The position numbers were made by a program, and so were the translations under genes. Positions 52,338 through 60,965 of a stretch of 64,000 bases of DNA are shown in pieces. The notes beneath the pieces are model-generated. The model was not told the origin of the DNA. It saw only the letters and a program-made list of their open reading frames with translations, and ran no database searches. The stretch is from Paenibacillus xylanexedens (GTDB lineage Bacteria > Bacillota > Bacilli > Paenibacillales > Paenibacillaceae), in NCBI RefSeq assembly GCF_001908275.1, contig NZ_CP018620.1, forward strand, positions 2,728,001 through 2,792,000, written 5' to 3'. The stretch's first letter is position 1. The number at the start of each line of letters is the position of its first letter.

Positions 52338-53619
52338 ATCTGGGGAAACCGGACATCGTACATCTGCTTCTCTCCGTGTGTTGCTTACAGGCGGAAGGGC
52401 TCCTGTAACGCTTGATCTGGCACGCATGCTTCATCGAGCAGGCCATCGGGTCTATGTTGCGGAGAGTGCCGTACGGCATCTGACCAGATTATCTCGTGCA
52501 GTGGAACAGTGTGCTGTGGTCCCGTCGCCACGTCATGAGACACATGCTTATCTGGCGGAGCTGGAAAGGTTGATTCAGGATTGGCAGATTGACCTGTTGA
52601 TTCCGATGTGTGAAGAAGTCTTCTATGTTGCTCAAGGGGCAGACAGACTGCGTGTACATTGCCGTGTCCTGGTTACAACTCTGGAGCAATTACATGAGCT
52701 GCACCATAAATATAATTTTATCAAGCTTGCAGGGTCACTCGGTCTTTCGGTTCCGGATACACGCCTGATCACCAGTCGGGAGGAATGGATGGGAGCTCAG
52801 TCTGTTCTGGGAAAAGTAGGAGATTGGGTGTGGAAACCGGTGTATTCCCGCTTTGCAGCCAAAGTTCGCATGCCAACACTCATGACCGATGACACTGGGG
52901 TAGGGACGGATCAGGAAGGAAACGTAAGCGAAAAGAAACGTCGACATTTCTGTAACGACCCTCCGGAAGAAGGGCAGTTATCCGTTGCTTCCCCTTGGGT
53001 TGCACAGGCCTACATTCCTGGTCAGATGTTATGTACATACAGCATAGCGCATGAAGGGCAACTGGTTGCACATGCCACTTACGACAGTCGCTATCGTACA
53101 GGAAGCGTGGGAGCCAGTGTCTTTTTTGAACAGGTGGAACATGATGATGCCCTTGCGTGGGTGAGACAATTTGTTGAGGCAACGGGTTTTAGTGGACAGA
53201 TTGGGTTTGATTTTATAGAAGGTCCGGATGGGCAAGTATATGCAATTGAGTGTAATCCGAGGGCAACGAGTGGGATTCATCTGTTTCACCCCGGAGATGA
53301 CTTGGTGCGTGCACTGACTGAACCGGAGACGTTGGTCAAAGAAAGAAGAATGATCACGCCCGCACGGGGCAGCAAAGCCATGCTCATGCTTCCCATGCTG
53401 GGAAGCGGGGTTCAGCAGATCTTCGGCAAAGGAAAGTTCCGGGCATGGATAGCAGCGTGGCGTGGCACCAGGGATGTGGTCTATGCACGACAGGATCTTC
53501 AACCTTTAATGGAACAATTCGGAGTGGTGCTGGCCGCATGGCGTCTGGCAAGATCGCAGAAGTGCTCGCTGACTGAAGCTTTGACTCACGACATAGAATG
53601 GAACGGTGAACAACAATGA
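52327..53619 (+). CDS. ATP-grasp superfamily ligase
   Basis: About 430 residues. The frame is open from 52288, but GGGAGGAC just upstream and the 11-base overlap with the ketoacyl synthase point to the TTG at 52327. An N-terminal Rossmann-like preATP-grasp part (LRVLLTGGRAPVTLDLARMLHRAGHRVYVAES) precedes the ATP-grasp core (NFIKLAGSLGLSVPDTRLI, VWKPVYSRFAAKV, GQIGFDFIEGPDGQVYAIECNPRATSGIHLF). The last motif has the Mg-binding Glu and Asn. Such enzymes join a carboxylate to an amine or thiol through an acyl phosphate. Substrates are unknown; a role in the pathway of this operon is inferred from coupling. Confidence 0.86.
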   Translation: MTTRSGETGHRTSASLRVLLTGGRAPVTLDLARMLHRAGHRVYVAESAVRHLTRLSRAVEQCAVVPSPRHETHAYLAELERLIQDWQIDLLIPMCEEVFYVAQGADRLRVHCRVLVTTLEQLHELHHKYNFIKLAGSLGLSVPDTRLITSREEWMGAQSVLGKVGDWVWKPVYSRFAAKVRMPTLMTDDTGVGTDQEGNVSEKKRRHFCNDPPEEGQLSVASPWVAQAYIPGQMLCTYSIAHEGQLVAHATYDSRYRTGSVGASVFFEQVEHDDALAWVRQFVEATGFSGQIGFDFIEGPDGQVYAIECNPRATSGIHLFHPGDDLVRALTEPETLVKERRMITPARGSKAMLMLPMLGSGVQQIFGKGKFRAWIAAWRGTRDVVYARQDLQPLMEQFGVVLAAWRLARSQKCSLTEALTHDIEWNGEQQ

Positions 53620-54611
53620 ACAGAGCATTGGTTACAGGAGCTACGGGATGTCTGGGCAGGCATCTCGCGATACGACTTGCACAAGAGGGATGGGAAGTCA
53701 CTGGCATGGGCCGACAGCCCAAAGTTGGGGCAGAACTTGAGTTGGCAGGAATCCGATTCCTGAATGGAGATATACGGGATGAGGCTGTCGTGAACGAAGC
53801 GTGTACGGGACAGGATGTGGTGTTTCACTGTGCAGCTCTATCCTCGCCATGGGGCCGTTATCGTGACTTTTATAGCAGTAATGTAGAAGGCACACAAAAC
53901 CTCATTGATGTCTGCCTGCATCATGAGGTACAGCGATTCATACATGTCTCAACTCCAAGTATATATTTTAACTACATACCGCGATTTAACGTACATGAGA
54001 ATGACCCGTTGCCATCCAAATCAGCCAATCATTATGCAGCCACGAAGCTTCTCGCTGAGCAGGTTGTAATGGAGGGGCATGCGAAGGGACTTCCGTCGAT
54101 CATGATTCGACCGCGAGCGATCTTTGGTCCGTATGATCAGACGTTATTTCCCAGAATTGTCGCAGCAAACGCAAAATCGGGCGTGCCCATGATCGGTGGT
54201 GGACAGGCATTAATCGATCTGACATGTGTGGATAACGTGGTGGATGCCCTATTATTGTGCCGAGATGTTGATGCCACAGCACTCGGCAGAGCCTACAATA
54301 TCTCCAATGGCGATCCGAGGGCGTTCAGTGAGTTGGTGAGCAGCCTGTTTGGCATGCTGGATATGCCCTTGCATCGTCGAAACATTCCTTATCGGATGGC
54401 ATATGGTGTGGCAGCGTTGCTGGAGCGAGTTCATGGCTATATTCCTGCGTTGGGTGAGCCTGCGTTAACAAGGTATACAGTCGGCTCCTTATCCATCCCA
54501 CAGACGTTGGATATTACGGATGCACAGGAGCAATTGGGATACATCCCTCGGGTGTCCATTGAAGAGGGATTGCAACAATTTGCAGACTGGTGGAGGGCTG
54601 AATCATGCTGA
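53616..54611 (+). CDS. NAD-dependent epimerase/dehydratase (3-beta-HSD/OleD-like)
   Basis: 331 residues of an extended SDR. The cofactor motif is VTGATGCLGRHLA, the active-site region is VSTPSIYFNYIPR with YAATK (YxxxK), and the second half has SNGDPRAFSELVSSLFGML. The closest group I can name is the 3-beta-HSD/OleD-like reductases that act on beta-keto acids or alkanoates. That would fit a product of the ketoacyl synthase, but no OleB/OleC partners are present. It overlaps both neighbours (4 and 7 bases). Confidence 0.85.
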   Translation: MNRALVTGATGCLGRHLAIRLAQEGWEVTGMGRQPKVGAELELAGIRFLNGDIRDEAVVNEACTGQDVVFHCAALSSPWGRYRDFYSSNVEGTQNLIDVCLHHEVQRFIHVSTPSIYFNYIPRFNVHENDPLPSKSANHYAATKLLAEQVVMEGHAKGLPSIMIRPRAIFGPYDQTLFPRIVAANAKSGVPMIGGGQALIDLTCVDNVVDALLLCRDVDATALGRAYNISNGDPRAFSELVSSLFGMLDMPLHRRNIPYRMAYGVAALLERVHGYIPALGEPALTRYTVGSLSIPQTLDITDAQEQLGYIPRVSIEEGLQQFADWWRAESC

Positions 54612-55465
54612 CGACAACTCCGGTAAAACTATATTTGGGTGCGGCGGGTTACTGTACACATCCAGAGTTTCTGACGCTGCGTGGTGGTCGATGGAGCCCA
54701 GTACCTTTCCCGGCAGGATTTGCCTGCATCATTCATCCCGTACATGGACCGATCCTGCTGGATACGGGATATAGTTCCCGCTTTTTCGAGGAGACGGCTC
54801 ATTTGCCTAACGCACTGTATCGTCATATTACACCAGTGGTCTATCGTGAGGAGGATAGTGCCGTTCATTTTCTGGCTGGGCTTGGACTGAAAGCTTCCGA
54901 TATTCGGTATATCATCCTCTCTCATTTTCACGGCGATCACATCGCGGGTGTGCGAGATTTCCCGGAGGCACAATTCATCTATCTGCCAAGAGCCTATGAT
55001 GCTGTGCGCTCACTTGGTCCGATTGCGGCTGTAAAAGCAGGCTTTCTTGCCGGGCTGTTACCCGAGAATTTTATGGCCAGATCATGGCCTGTTACGCGTC
55101 AGCCTGAGCGATGGACAAGAGCGGGGGAAGCTTTCCCTTTTGATGAGGTCTACGATATCTTTGGCGATGGCAGTCTGCTGGGGGTGGATGTATCCGGTCA
55201 TGCAGAAGGCATGATGGGACTCCTGCTGCGTACGGAAGAACATGACTATTTTCTCTGCGCGGACGCGGTGTGGTCGAGTCGGGCTTTTCGTGAACAGCGC
55301 AGACCGAACATTCTTGCTGGAATCATTATGTCGGATCGACAGCAGTATGGACGGAACTTTGATCGACTGGTTCAGCTGCATCAGCAGTTTCCCCACATTC
55401 GGATTGTGCCGAGTCATTGTCGAGATGCACTGGACGCTTGGGGTGAAGGAGGGCCAGCACGATGA
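54605..55465 (+). CDS. MBL-fold metallo-hydrolase
   Basis: 286 residues. The metal motif H-x-H-x-D-H is ILSHFHGDHIAGVRDF; further ligands are in GVDVSGHAEGMMG, FLCADAVW and the terminal RIVPSHCRDALDAW. This set fits the lactonase or thioesterase-like branch of metallo-beta-lactamase-fold hydrolases. In this operon it might release or hydrolyse an acyl thioester or lactone. It overlaps the upstream epimerase by 7 and the next gene by 4 bases. Confidence 0.87.
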   Translation: MLTTTPVKLYLGAAGYCTHPEFLTLRGGRWSPVPFPAGFACIIHPVHGPILLDTGYSSRFFEETAHLPNALYRHITPVVYREEDSAVHFLAGLGLKASDIRYIILSHFHGDHIAGVRDFPEAQFIYLPRAYDAVRSLGPIAAVKAGFLAGLLPENFMARSWPVTRQPERWTRAGEAFPFDEVYDIFGDGSLLGVDVSGHAEGMMGLLLRTEEHDYFLCADAVWSSRAFREQRRPNILAGIIMSDRQQYGRNFDRLVQLHQQFPHIRIVPSHCRDALDAWGEGGPAR

Positions 55466-56790
55466 GTAATACCTTTCGTATTGTGGTTCATTATGCACTC
55501 GCACGTGGGCTGCGAACATGGAAGGCACGAGAACAACTGGAGCGCTGGCAAGAACGCCGGATTATTCGGCATGTTCATCAGATTCGTGCCCGATCTCCAT
55601 TTTACGAGAAGTGGTGGGGGAGATTGGACGCATCCGACTGGAGAAGCTTTCCCTTGATTGACAAATCAATCATGATGGAGCACTTCGATACACTGAACAC
55701 GGTGGGCATTACCAAGGACGAAGCGCTGGTTCTTGCGGGTGAAAGTGAAGAAACACGCGATTTCAAACCTTCCATTCAAGGTGTGACGGTTGGACTGTCT
55801 TCGGGGACGTCAGGGAATCGGGGGATATTTTTGGTGAGTGATCGGGAGCAGGATGCGTGGACGGGCACAGTGCTGGCTAAGTTGCTTCCTGGTGGACTGT
55901 GGAAACCTGCGAAGATTGCGTTTTTCCTGCGGGCCAACAGTAATCTGTATGAATCGGTGCAACGTGGCAAATTGCAGTTTGAGTACTTTGATCTGCTGGA
56001 GCGTGTGGAGACCTTGGTGAATCGGCTGGAAACCTACCAACCTACCGTGTGGGTGGCTCCTCCATCCATGCTGCGTCTGTTGGCGGATGCCTATGTGGCA
56101 GGCCACCTGACCGCTGTACCGGATAAAATCATCTCTGTTGCCGAGGTGCTGGACCCCCTGGATCGCAAGGTGTTGGAGCAGGTCTTCGGACAGACCGTTC
56201 ATCAAGTCTATCAGTGTACGGAAGGATTTCTGGGTGCGACCTGTCGTTATGGCACACTGCATTTGAATGAAGATATCGTGCATATTGAAAAAGAGTTCAT
56301 TGATCCCGCCACCCTGCGGTTCGTGCCCATTATTACGGACTTCTCCAGAACATCACAGCCGATCATCCGGTATCGGTTGAATGATATTCTGACCGAGGCG
56401 GCGCTGCCATGTGCCTGTGGTTCCCCGTTTACCGCCATTGAGCGGATTGAAGGCCGCTGTGATGACACGCTTTATTTTTCAAACATGCATACGGATGAGG
56501 CGGTACCGGTCTTTCCGGATTTCGTTACCCGTTCGGTCATTGCGGCTTCGCCGGATATTGAACATTATCGTGTGGTGCAGCAAGGAGACGGAACAATGGA
56601 AGTATCTCTTCGACTTGGCGGGAGCGCAGTGATGGAGCAGGTCGAGACGGATGTACGGGGTGAACTGATGAAGCTGGGAGAGCGTCTGGAATGTACCCTA
56701 CCTGAGATCAGATTTGTTCCGTATACGTTTGAACCGGGACTTACGAAGCTGCGCAGGGTGGAGAGACGAGATAACGGAGTGGCGGATTAA
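55462..56790 (+). CDS. PaaK/F390-synthetase-like adenylate-forming enzyme
   Basis: 442 residues. The N-terminal RIIRHVHQIRARSPFYEKWWG is the start seen in PaaK/COG1541 proteins. The adenylation motif VGLSSGTSGNRGIFLVS contains the SSGTSG phosphate loop, and YQCTEGFLGATC and YRLNDILTEAALPCACGSPFTAIERIEGR are later core motifs with a Cys pair. These enzymes activate a carboxylate as an acyl adenylate and transfer it to CoA or another acceptor. I associate this subgroup with the label F390 synthetase-related; members have no firm substrate. It probably loads the acid that the operon works on. Confidence 0.84.
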   Translation: MSNTFRIVVHYALARGLRTWKAREQLERWQERRIIRHVHQIRARSPFYEKWWGRLDASDWRSFPLIDKSIMMEHFDTLNTVGITKDEALVLAGESEETRDFKPSIQGVTVGLSSGTSGNRGIFLVSDREQDAWTGTVLAKLLPGGLWKPAKIAFFLRANSNLYESVQRGKLQFEYFDLLERVETLVNRLETYQPTVWVAPPSMLRLLADAYVAGHLTAVPDKIISVAEVLDPLDRKVLEQVFGQTVHQVYQCTEGFLGATCRYGTLHLNEDIVHIEKEFIDPATLRFVPIITDFSRTSQPIIRYRLNDILTEAALPCACGSPFTAIERIEGRCDDTLYFSNMHTDEAVPVFPDFVTRSVIAASPDIEHYRVVQQGDGTMEVSLRLGGSAVMEQVETDVRGELMKLGERLECTLPEIRFVPYTFEPGLTKLRRVERRDNGVAD

Positions 56791-56858
56791 GCAACAGGGG
56801 TCGTGCGGTATAGGTAGGAACGGAAGTAAGTAATTTACCGAGGAAAGAAGGACACACC

Positions 56859-57779
56859 GTGACAGCAGAGGAACACTTAACAAAGGACGGCCAGGGGCGC
56901 ATTAACACGGGTCTTGGTGCAGTGAAGAAGACAAAGGAGAGAGCGAACGCTCCGGTGGCCTTAATTACGGGTACATCCAGTGGTTTTGGTATGCTCACCG
57001 CAATCACCCTTGCTAAGCAGGGGTATCTTGTTGTTGCTACAATGCGTGATCTGAGTCGAAGAGAAGAATTGGTGAAACTGGCTGAACAGGCGGGGTTAGC
57101 TGAACGTTTGCAATATGTGCAACTGGACGTGACCGATGCTGAATCCGTGCAGAAAGCTGTGCGGTCCGTACTTCATAATAATGGCCGAATCGACATGCTG
57201 GTGAACAATGCAGGATTTGCGGTGGGCGGGTTCATTGAGGAAGTATCGATGGAGGATTGGCGGCGCCAGATGGAAACGAATCTATTTGGATTAATCGCCG
57301 TGACACGTGCGGTCCTGCCTGTGATGCGTGAACAGAAGCAGGGGCTGATTATTAACTTGTCCAGTGTAAGTGGGTTGTCCGGTTTTCCAGGGTATGCGCC
57401 CTATGCTGCCTCCAAATTCGCTGTGGAAGGATTCACGGAAAGTTTGCGTCATGAGATATCTTCGTTCGGTGTTCGGGTGGTATTAGTTGAGCCTGGATCT
57501 TATCGCACGCCGATCTGGAATAAAGGTTTGGGTGAGATTCATCGGAGCGAGGACTCTCCGTATAAACATAAACTGGATGCGGTTCTTCGTTATTCCCAAC
57601 ATGCAAGCGAGACGGCACCTGATCCACAGGAGGTAGCTGATCTGATTGGCCGAATTGCACGGATGCGTGCACCAAGGCTTCGATATGCGCTGGGAAAAGG
57701 TTCGCGTGTGCTCATCATAGGCAAAGCCGTGCTACCCTGGAAGTGGCTGGAGCGGATTATCGCCCGTGGTTTAAAATAG
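56859..57779 (+). CDS. SDR-family oxidoreductase
   Basis: 306 residues from a GTG. After a 30-residue polar leader (TAEEHLTKDGQGR to TKERANAP) the classical SDR pattern begins: VALITGTSSGFGMLTAI, the NNAG motif in MLVNNAGFAVGG, Ser in INLSSVSGLSG and the YAASK catalytic motif. The C-terminus has a hydrophobic basic end (KAVLPWKWLERIIARGLK) that may touch the membrane. It starts 68 bases after the adenylating enzyme with AGAAGGA upstream and is probably the last gene of the biosynthetic operon. Confidence 0.85.
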   Translation: MTAEEHLTKDGQGRINTGLGAVKKTKERANAPVALITGTSSGFGMLTAITLAKQGYLVVATMRDLSRREELVKLAEQAGLAERLQYVQLDVTDAESVQKAVRSVLHNNGRIDMLVNNAGFAVGGFIEEVSMEDWRRQMETNLFGLIAVTRAVLPVMREQKQGLIINLSSVSGLSGFPGYAPYAASKFAVEGFTESLRHEISSFGVRVVLVEPGSYRTPIWNKGLGEIHRSEDSPYKHKLDAVLRYSQHASETAPDPQEVADLIGRIARMRAPRLRYALGKGSRVLIIGKAVLPWKWLERIIARGLK

Positions 57780-57830
57780 AGATTAGGTAGGAGCCAAAAT
57801 TGTACAGTTTGCGAATAGGAGGGGTTAGCC

Positions 57831-57974
57831 ATATTCGAATTCATCGTCATTATTTTACTTCTTGCGATTGTGGGTCTGCTCTTTCATATCAATAGCAAGC
57901 TGCCAGCGCGTGACCGGGTGAAGGAAGCAATGGAACGTGATCGGAATCAGAAACATAATCAGGATGCTCCAAAT
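57831..57974 (+). CDS. Small single-span membrane protein with apparent ATA start
   Basis: 47 residues. AGGAGG at 57817-57822 lies 8 bases before an ATA codon; an in-frame stop at 57816 excludes anything longer, and the next standard start is inside the membrane helix. The protein is one hydrophobic helix (FEFIVIILLLAIVGLLFHI) followed by a basic, acidic, polar tail (KLPARDRVKEAMERDRNQ). The stop is 16 bases before the PfpI-type gene. An isoleucine start codon is rare, so either this is a real non-standard start or a base differs in the assembly. Function unknown. Confidence 0.55.
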
Positions 57975-57990
57975 TAAAACGCGGAGGTTA

Positions 57991-58575
57991 CCAATGAAAA
58001 TTGCATTCGTTTTGTTTGATGGACTGACTTTCCTTGATTTTGCAGGGTTTTATGATGTGATCAATCGGTTGAATTTCTTTGAACCAACCAAAGGAACGAC
58101 GTGGGAAACCTGTGCCATGACAGATCAGGTTACGGATGAGTCTGGTTTAACGATGAAGGTGGATCGAGTGAAGCCTGACCTCTCGGAATATGATCTCGTG
58201 TTCATCCCCGGGGGCATGGGAACGCGCAAGCTTCGATATGACGAGGCATTTGTAGGTTGGCTGAGACAGGCTGCGTCTGTACCATTGAAGGTTTCGGTGT
58301 GCACAGGCTCTCTGCTGCTGGGTGCAGCTGGTTTTTTATCCGGCAAAAAAGCAACAACACATCCCCGTGCATATAATTTGCTTGAGCCGTATGTCACCGA
58401 GGTGATTCAGAAGCGGATTGTAAAAGATGGAAATGTAATTACGGCTGGTGGAGTAGCCACGTCCATTGACCTTGGGATTTATGTTGTTGGGTTGCTTGCA
58501 GGACAGGAAGCGGCAGCGAATGTAAAACTTCAGATCGATTATCCTTATGAGATGCAGGGAGTGGTCGAAGAATGA
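57991..58575 (+). CDS. DJ-1/PfpI-family protein
   Basis: 194 residues from the ATG at 57991, set by CGGAGG 6 bases upstream; the frame is open from 57937. The fold is shown by MKIAFVLFDGLTFLDFAGFYDVINRL, DLVFIPGGMGTRKL and the nucleophile elbow KVSVCTGSLLLGAAGFLSGKKATTH with the reactive cysteine. Members include isonitrile hydratases, glyoxalases and chaperones; the sequence is closest to the group near isonitrile hydratase and AraC N-terminal domains. It overlaps the next GNAT by 4 bases. Confidence 0.86.
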   Translation, partial: PMKIAFVLFDGLTFLDFAGFYDVINRLNFFEPTKGTTWETCAMTDQVTDESGLTMKVDRVKPDLSEYDLVFIPGGMGTRKLRYDEAFVGWLRQAASVPLKVSVCTGSLLLGAAGFLSGKKATTHPRAYNLLEPYVTEVIQKRIVKDGNVITAGGVATSIDLGIYVVGLLAGQEAAANVKLQIDYPYEMQGVVEE

Positions 58576-59150
58576 ACGAAGGTCGAAAGCAAGAGACCTA
58601 TATCATTCGCAATATTCAGCGGGATGAAGCAGACATCTACTGGCCTTTGCGACTGGAAGCACTGAAAACACATCCTGAAGCCTTTGGGGCTTCGTTTGAA
58701 TTGTCCATTCAGATCCCTATGAATGAAGTGCAGGAACGCATACATAATGAGCCCGATGATTATATTCTAGGCGCATATACAACAGAAGGAACACTGGCGG
58801 GAATGATGGGTTTCAAAAGGGAACACGGCCTGAAGCTCAGGCACAAAGGCATGATCTGGGGCGTCTATGTTGCTCCGCCATATCGGGGAAGTGGGCTGGC
58901 TTCGCGTTTGCTCCGCGAGGTGCTGGATCGGGGAAGACATCTGGAAGGTATCAAGCAGATTAATCTGAGTGTAGTGACAACCAATGAATCAGCCCGACGT
59001 TTATACGAGCGATATGGATTTGAAGTTTATGGCATCGAGCGTAACGCGTTGGAAGTCCATGGCCGGGGATATGATGAGGCGCATATGAATTACTTTTATG
59101 CGGTGCACTCAACATTGGATGATGATATCACAACAGGAGGAGCCCTATGA
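58572..59150 (+). CDS. GNAT family N-acetyltransferase
   Basis: 192 residues. The acetyl-CoA site is GMIWGVYVAPPYRGSGLASRLLREVL (loop YRGSGLA), and LSVVTTNESARRLYERYGFEVYGIER is the C-terminal GNAT motif. The N-terminal DEADIYWPLRLEALKTHPEAFGASFE is frequent in the group acting on small amines or peptides. It is coupled to the PfpI gene upstream and to the kinase-like gene downstream (both by ATGA overlaps). Substrate unknown. Confidence 0.85.
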   Translation: MNEGRKQETYIIRNIQRDEADIYWPLRLEALKTHPEAFGASFELSIQIPMNEVQERIHNEPDDYILGAYTTEGTLAGMMGFKREHGLKLRHKGMIWGVYVAPPYRGSGLASRLLREVLDRGRHLEGIKQINLSVVTTNESARRLYERYGFEVYGIERNALEVHGRGYDEAHMNYFYAVHSTLDDDITTGGAL

Positions 59151-60022
59151 CAGATCAAGTTGAACTTGAGATCGATGGTATTTCCTTTGTCTTAAAAGAG
59201 TCTCATTCTTTTGATTGGTTACGGCCCATGGGTAAGATCTTTCGCGTATTCGATCAGCAGGATTCAGGGAACCTGAGCTTCGGGATTGTGCGAGAGGATG
59301 GAAAGAAATTGTTCGTTAAATATGCGGGAGCACATACAATTCATGCGAATCATACGGGAAGTCCCCCGGAAGCCATTCGTAATCTGAAATCATCTGTTTC
59401 CGTCTATAAAGATTTGGCACATGACACGTTGATTCGACTAACGGATCATTTTGCAACGGATGAGGGCTATGCCTGTGTCTTCGACTGGGTAGATGGGGAA
59501 TGTCTGCATTCCCACTGGTATTTTCCGCCTCCAGCCAAGTATGAAGATCCGCGTTCACCTTATTATCGGTTCAGACAGCTTCCAGTGGAGACACGCATTC
59601 GGGCGATGGAACAGATTCTGGATTTTCATATCGAGGTGGAACGAAGAGGGTATGTGGCTGTTGATCTGTATGATGGCAGTCTGATCTATGATTTTGACAG
59701 AAACTTTATGAGAATTTGTGATATTGATCTGTATCGCAAGGGCTCTTTTACCAATACCATGGGGCGTATGTGGGGTTCTTCCCGCTTTATGTCTCCCGAA
59801 GAGTTTGAGCTAGGCGCACCCATAGATGTGGTTACCAATGTATTCAACATGGGGGCAATGGCGTTTGGGTTGCTTGGCGGGGAGAAAGATCGTTCCTATG
59901 CCAGATGGGATGCCGGAGAAGCGTTGTATCAGGTTGTGATGCGTGCAGTGAGCGCCGATCGGTCCGAGCGGTATGCAACGATTGCGGAACTCGGTGAGGC
60001 ATGGAAAGAAGCTACCTTGTAA
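59147..60022 (+). CDS. Atypical serine/threonine-kinase-like protein
   Basis: 291 residues with a kinase-fold pattern. Phosphate-binding strand region: FGIVREDGKKLFVKYAG, with K near residue 63 in the position of the catalytic lysine. The catalytic loop is changed to YVAVDLYDGSLIYD (HRD replaced by AVD, the Asn by Ser). The DFG position reads CDID, and SSRFMSPEEF corresponds to the APE segment. Residues for metal binding are partly kept, so weak activity or a substrate other than protein is possible. It is the third gene in a coupled chain after the PfpI and GNAT genes. Confidence 0.75.
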   Translation: MTDQVELEIDGISFVLKESHSFDWLRPMGKIFRVFDQQDSGNLSFGIVREDGKKLFVKYAGAHTIHANHTGSPPEAIRNLKSSVSVYKDLAHDTLIRLTDHFATDEGYACVFDWVDGECLHSHWYFPPPAKYEDPRSPYYRFRQLPVETRIRAMEQILDFHIEVERRGYVAVDLYDGSLIYDFDRNFMRICDIDLYRKGSFTNTMGRMWGSSRFMSPEEFELGAPIDVVTNVFNMGAMAFGLLGGEKDRSYARWDAGEALYQVVMRAVSADRSERYATIAELGEAWKEATL

Positions 60023-60123
60023 GGTCAATGAGTGAGTGGGCGGAATTTTCGCAAATATGCAAAATCCATTCGTATGTGTGTGTGAAATCCCGTATAATGG
60101 AAATTATTAAGGGGGTGCAGATG

Positions 60124-60246
60124 ATGTGCAGATATGCCTTGTCAGGACCATATAAAGACATCTATGCATGTTTCATTTGTTTGGAGCGGCAGGAAGCTGG
60201 TAAAGGCAGTGAAGGCAAACGATTATTGCAAAGGTTAACTTCTTAG
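60124..60246 (+). CDS. Short Cys-containing protein, probably truncated
   Basis: 40 residues. The start MCRYALSGPYKDIYACFIC resembles the N-terminus of a conserved family that I remember as MCRYxxxxYKxHYACFxC and that continues with a CPxCG zinc-binding half. Here the second half is missing, and a polar tail LERQEAGKGSEGK follows. AAGGGGG at 60109-60115 and a TATAAT at 60093-60098 are appropriately placed; ATG 60121 is an alternative start. It may be a degraded gene. The family resemblance is from memory and not certain. Confidence 0.45.
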   Translation: MCRYALSGPYKDIYACFICLERQEAGKGSEGKRLLQRLTS

Positions 60247-60248
60247 TT

Positions 60249-60965
60249 ATGGTTCCAAAATCCAACCTGTCGTCTATGGAAATGTTGAAAATACAGGTGA
60301 GCACGTTGTATACAATCAATGAGCAGCAGCGTCTCATAAGCATTAACGAGCCAGGTGGTGGGCAAGCTCCAGCCATTTTTATCGGCATGACTTCTGCTGA
60401 TTCACTGATCTATTACCATGAGCAGTTACCGCCGGATCTAATGGATGAGTTGGGGAAGGATTGCGAGCTTCCGTTGGATATTCCGAAACTGATTCGCAAG
60501 GTGGAAACCTTTGAGCCAGTTAACCGTGTGTGGATGGGACCCGCCTATGCTTTTCCTGAGATATCTCACGAGTGGAATCAGAAGGTTCAGTTGATTGGTC
60601 AGGAGCAGCGTTATTCGCTGGCAGAGCATTTCCCTGAATTAACAGACTACTTGTATGAAAAAAGCCCTGTTGCCGCTTATGTTATTGGGGATTCTGCTGT
60701 GGCAGTGTGCTGCTCCGCGAGGCTCTCCAATCATGGGGCGGAAGCGAGCCTATATACGGCACCCGGTTATAGAGGACATGGATATGCAGCGGAAACGGTA
60801 AAGTGCTGGCAGTATTATGTCAAGGAGCGTGGACGCATGCCAATCTACAGTACATCTTGGGATAATCTCGCTTCACAGCATGTTGCCCGTAAACTCGGAT
60901 TAATCCAGTTCGGTGTGGATTTCAGTATCACAACTGTGGATTTGAGGAAGGGCTGTGATGTCTGA
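60249..60965 (+). CDS. GNAT-type acetyltransferase (two-domain form)
   Basis: 238 residues. The C-terminal half is a GNAT domain: LYTAPGYRGHGYAAETVKCWQYYV contains the acetyl-CoA loop YRGHGYAA, and STSWDNLASQHVARKLGLIQFG is the following motif. The N-terminal half (residues 1-120) is a less conserved partner domain with ERVWMGPAYAFPE-like sequence. This is the layout of the larger GNAT proteins seen in Firmicutes. The ribosome-binding site of the ATG at 60249 is weak; an ATG at 60276 is an alternative. Its stop overlaps the next ORF. Confidence 0.75.
   Translation: MVPKSNLSSMEMLKIQVSTLYTINEQQRLISINEPGGGQAPAIFIGMTSADSLIYYHEQLPPDLMDELGKDCELPLDIPKLIRKVETFEPVNRVWMGPAYAFPEISHEWNQKVQLIGQEQRYSLAEHFPELTDYLYEKSPVAAYVIGDSAVAVCCSARLSNHGAEASLYTAPGYRGHGYAAETVKCWQYYVKERGRMPIYSTSWDNLASQHVARKLGLIQFGVDFSITTVDLRKGCDV

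Noticed and set aside
51336..56790. Calling the operon an olefin (ole) or beta-lactone cluster
   Set aside because: Only OleA-like and OleD-like proteins are present. The adenylating enzyme is of the PaaK/F390 type rather than OleC, and no OleB hydrolase is seen.
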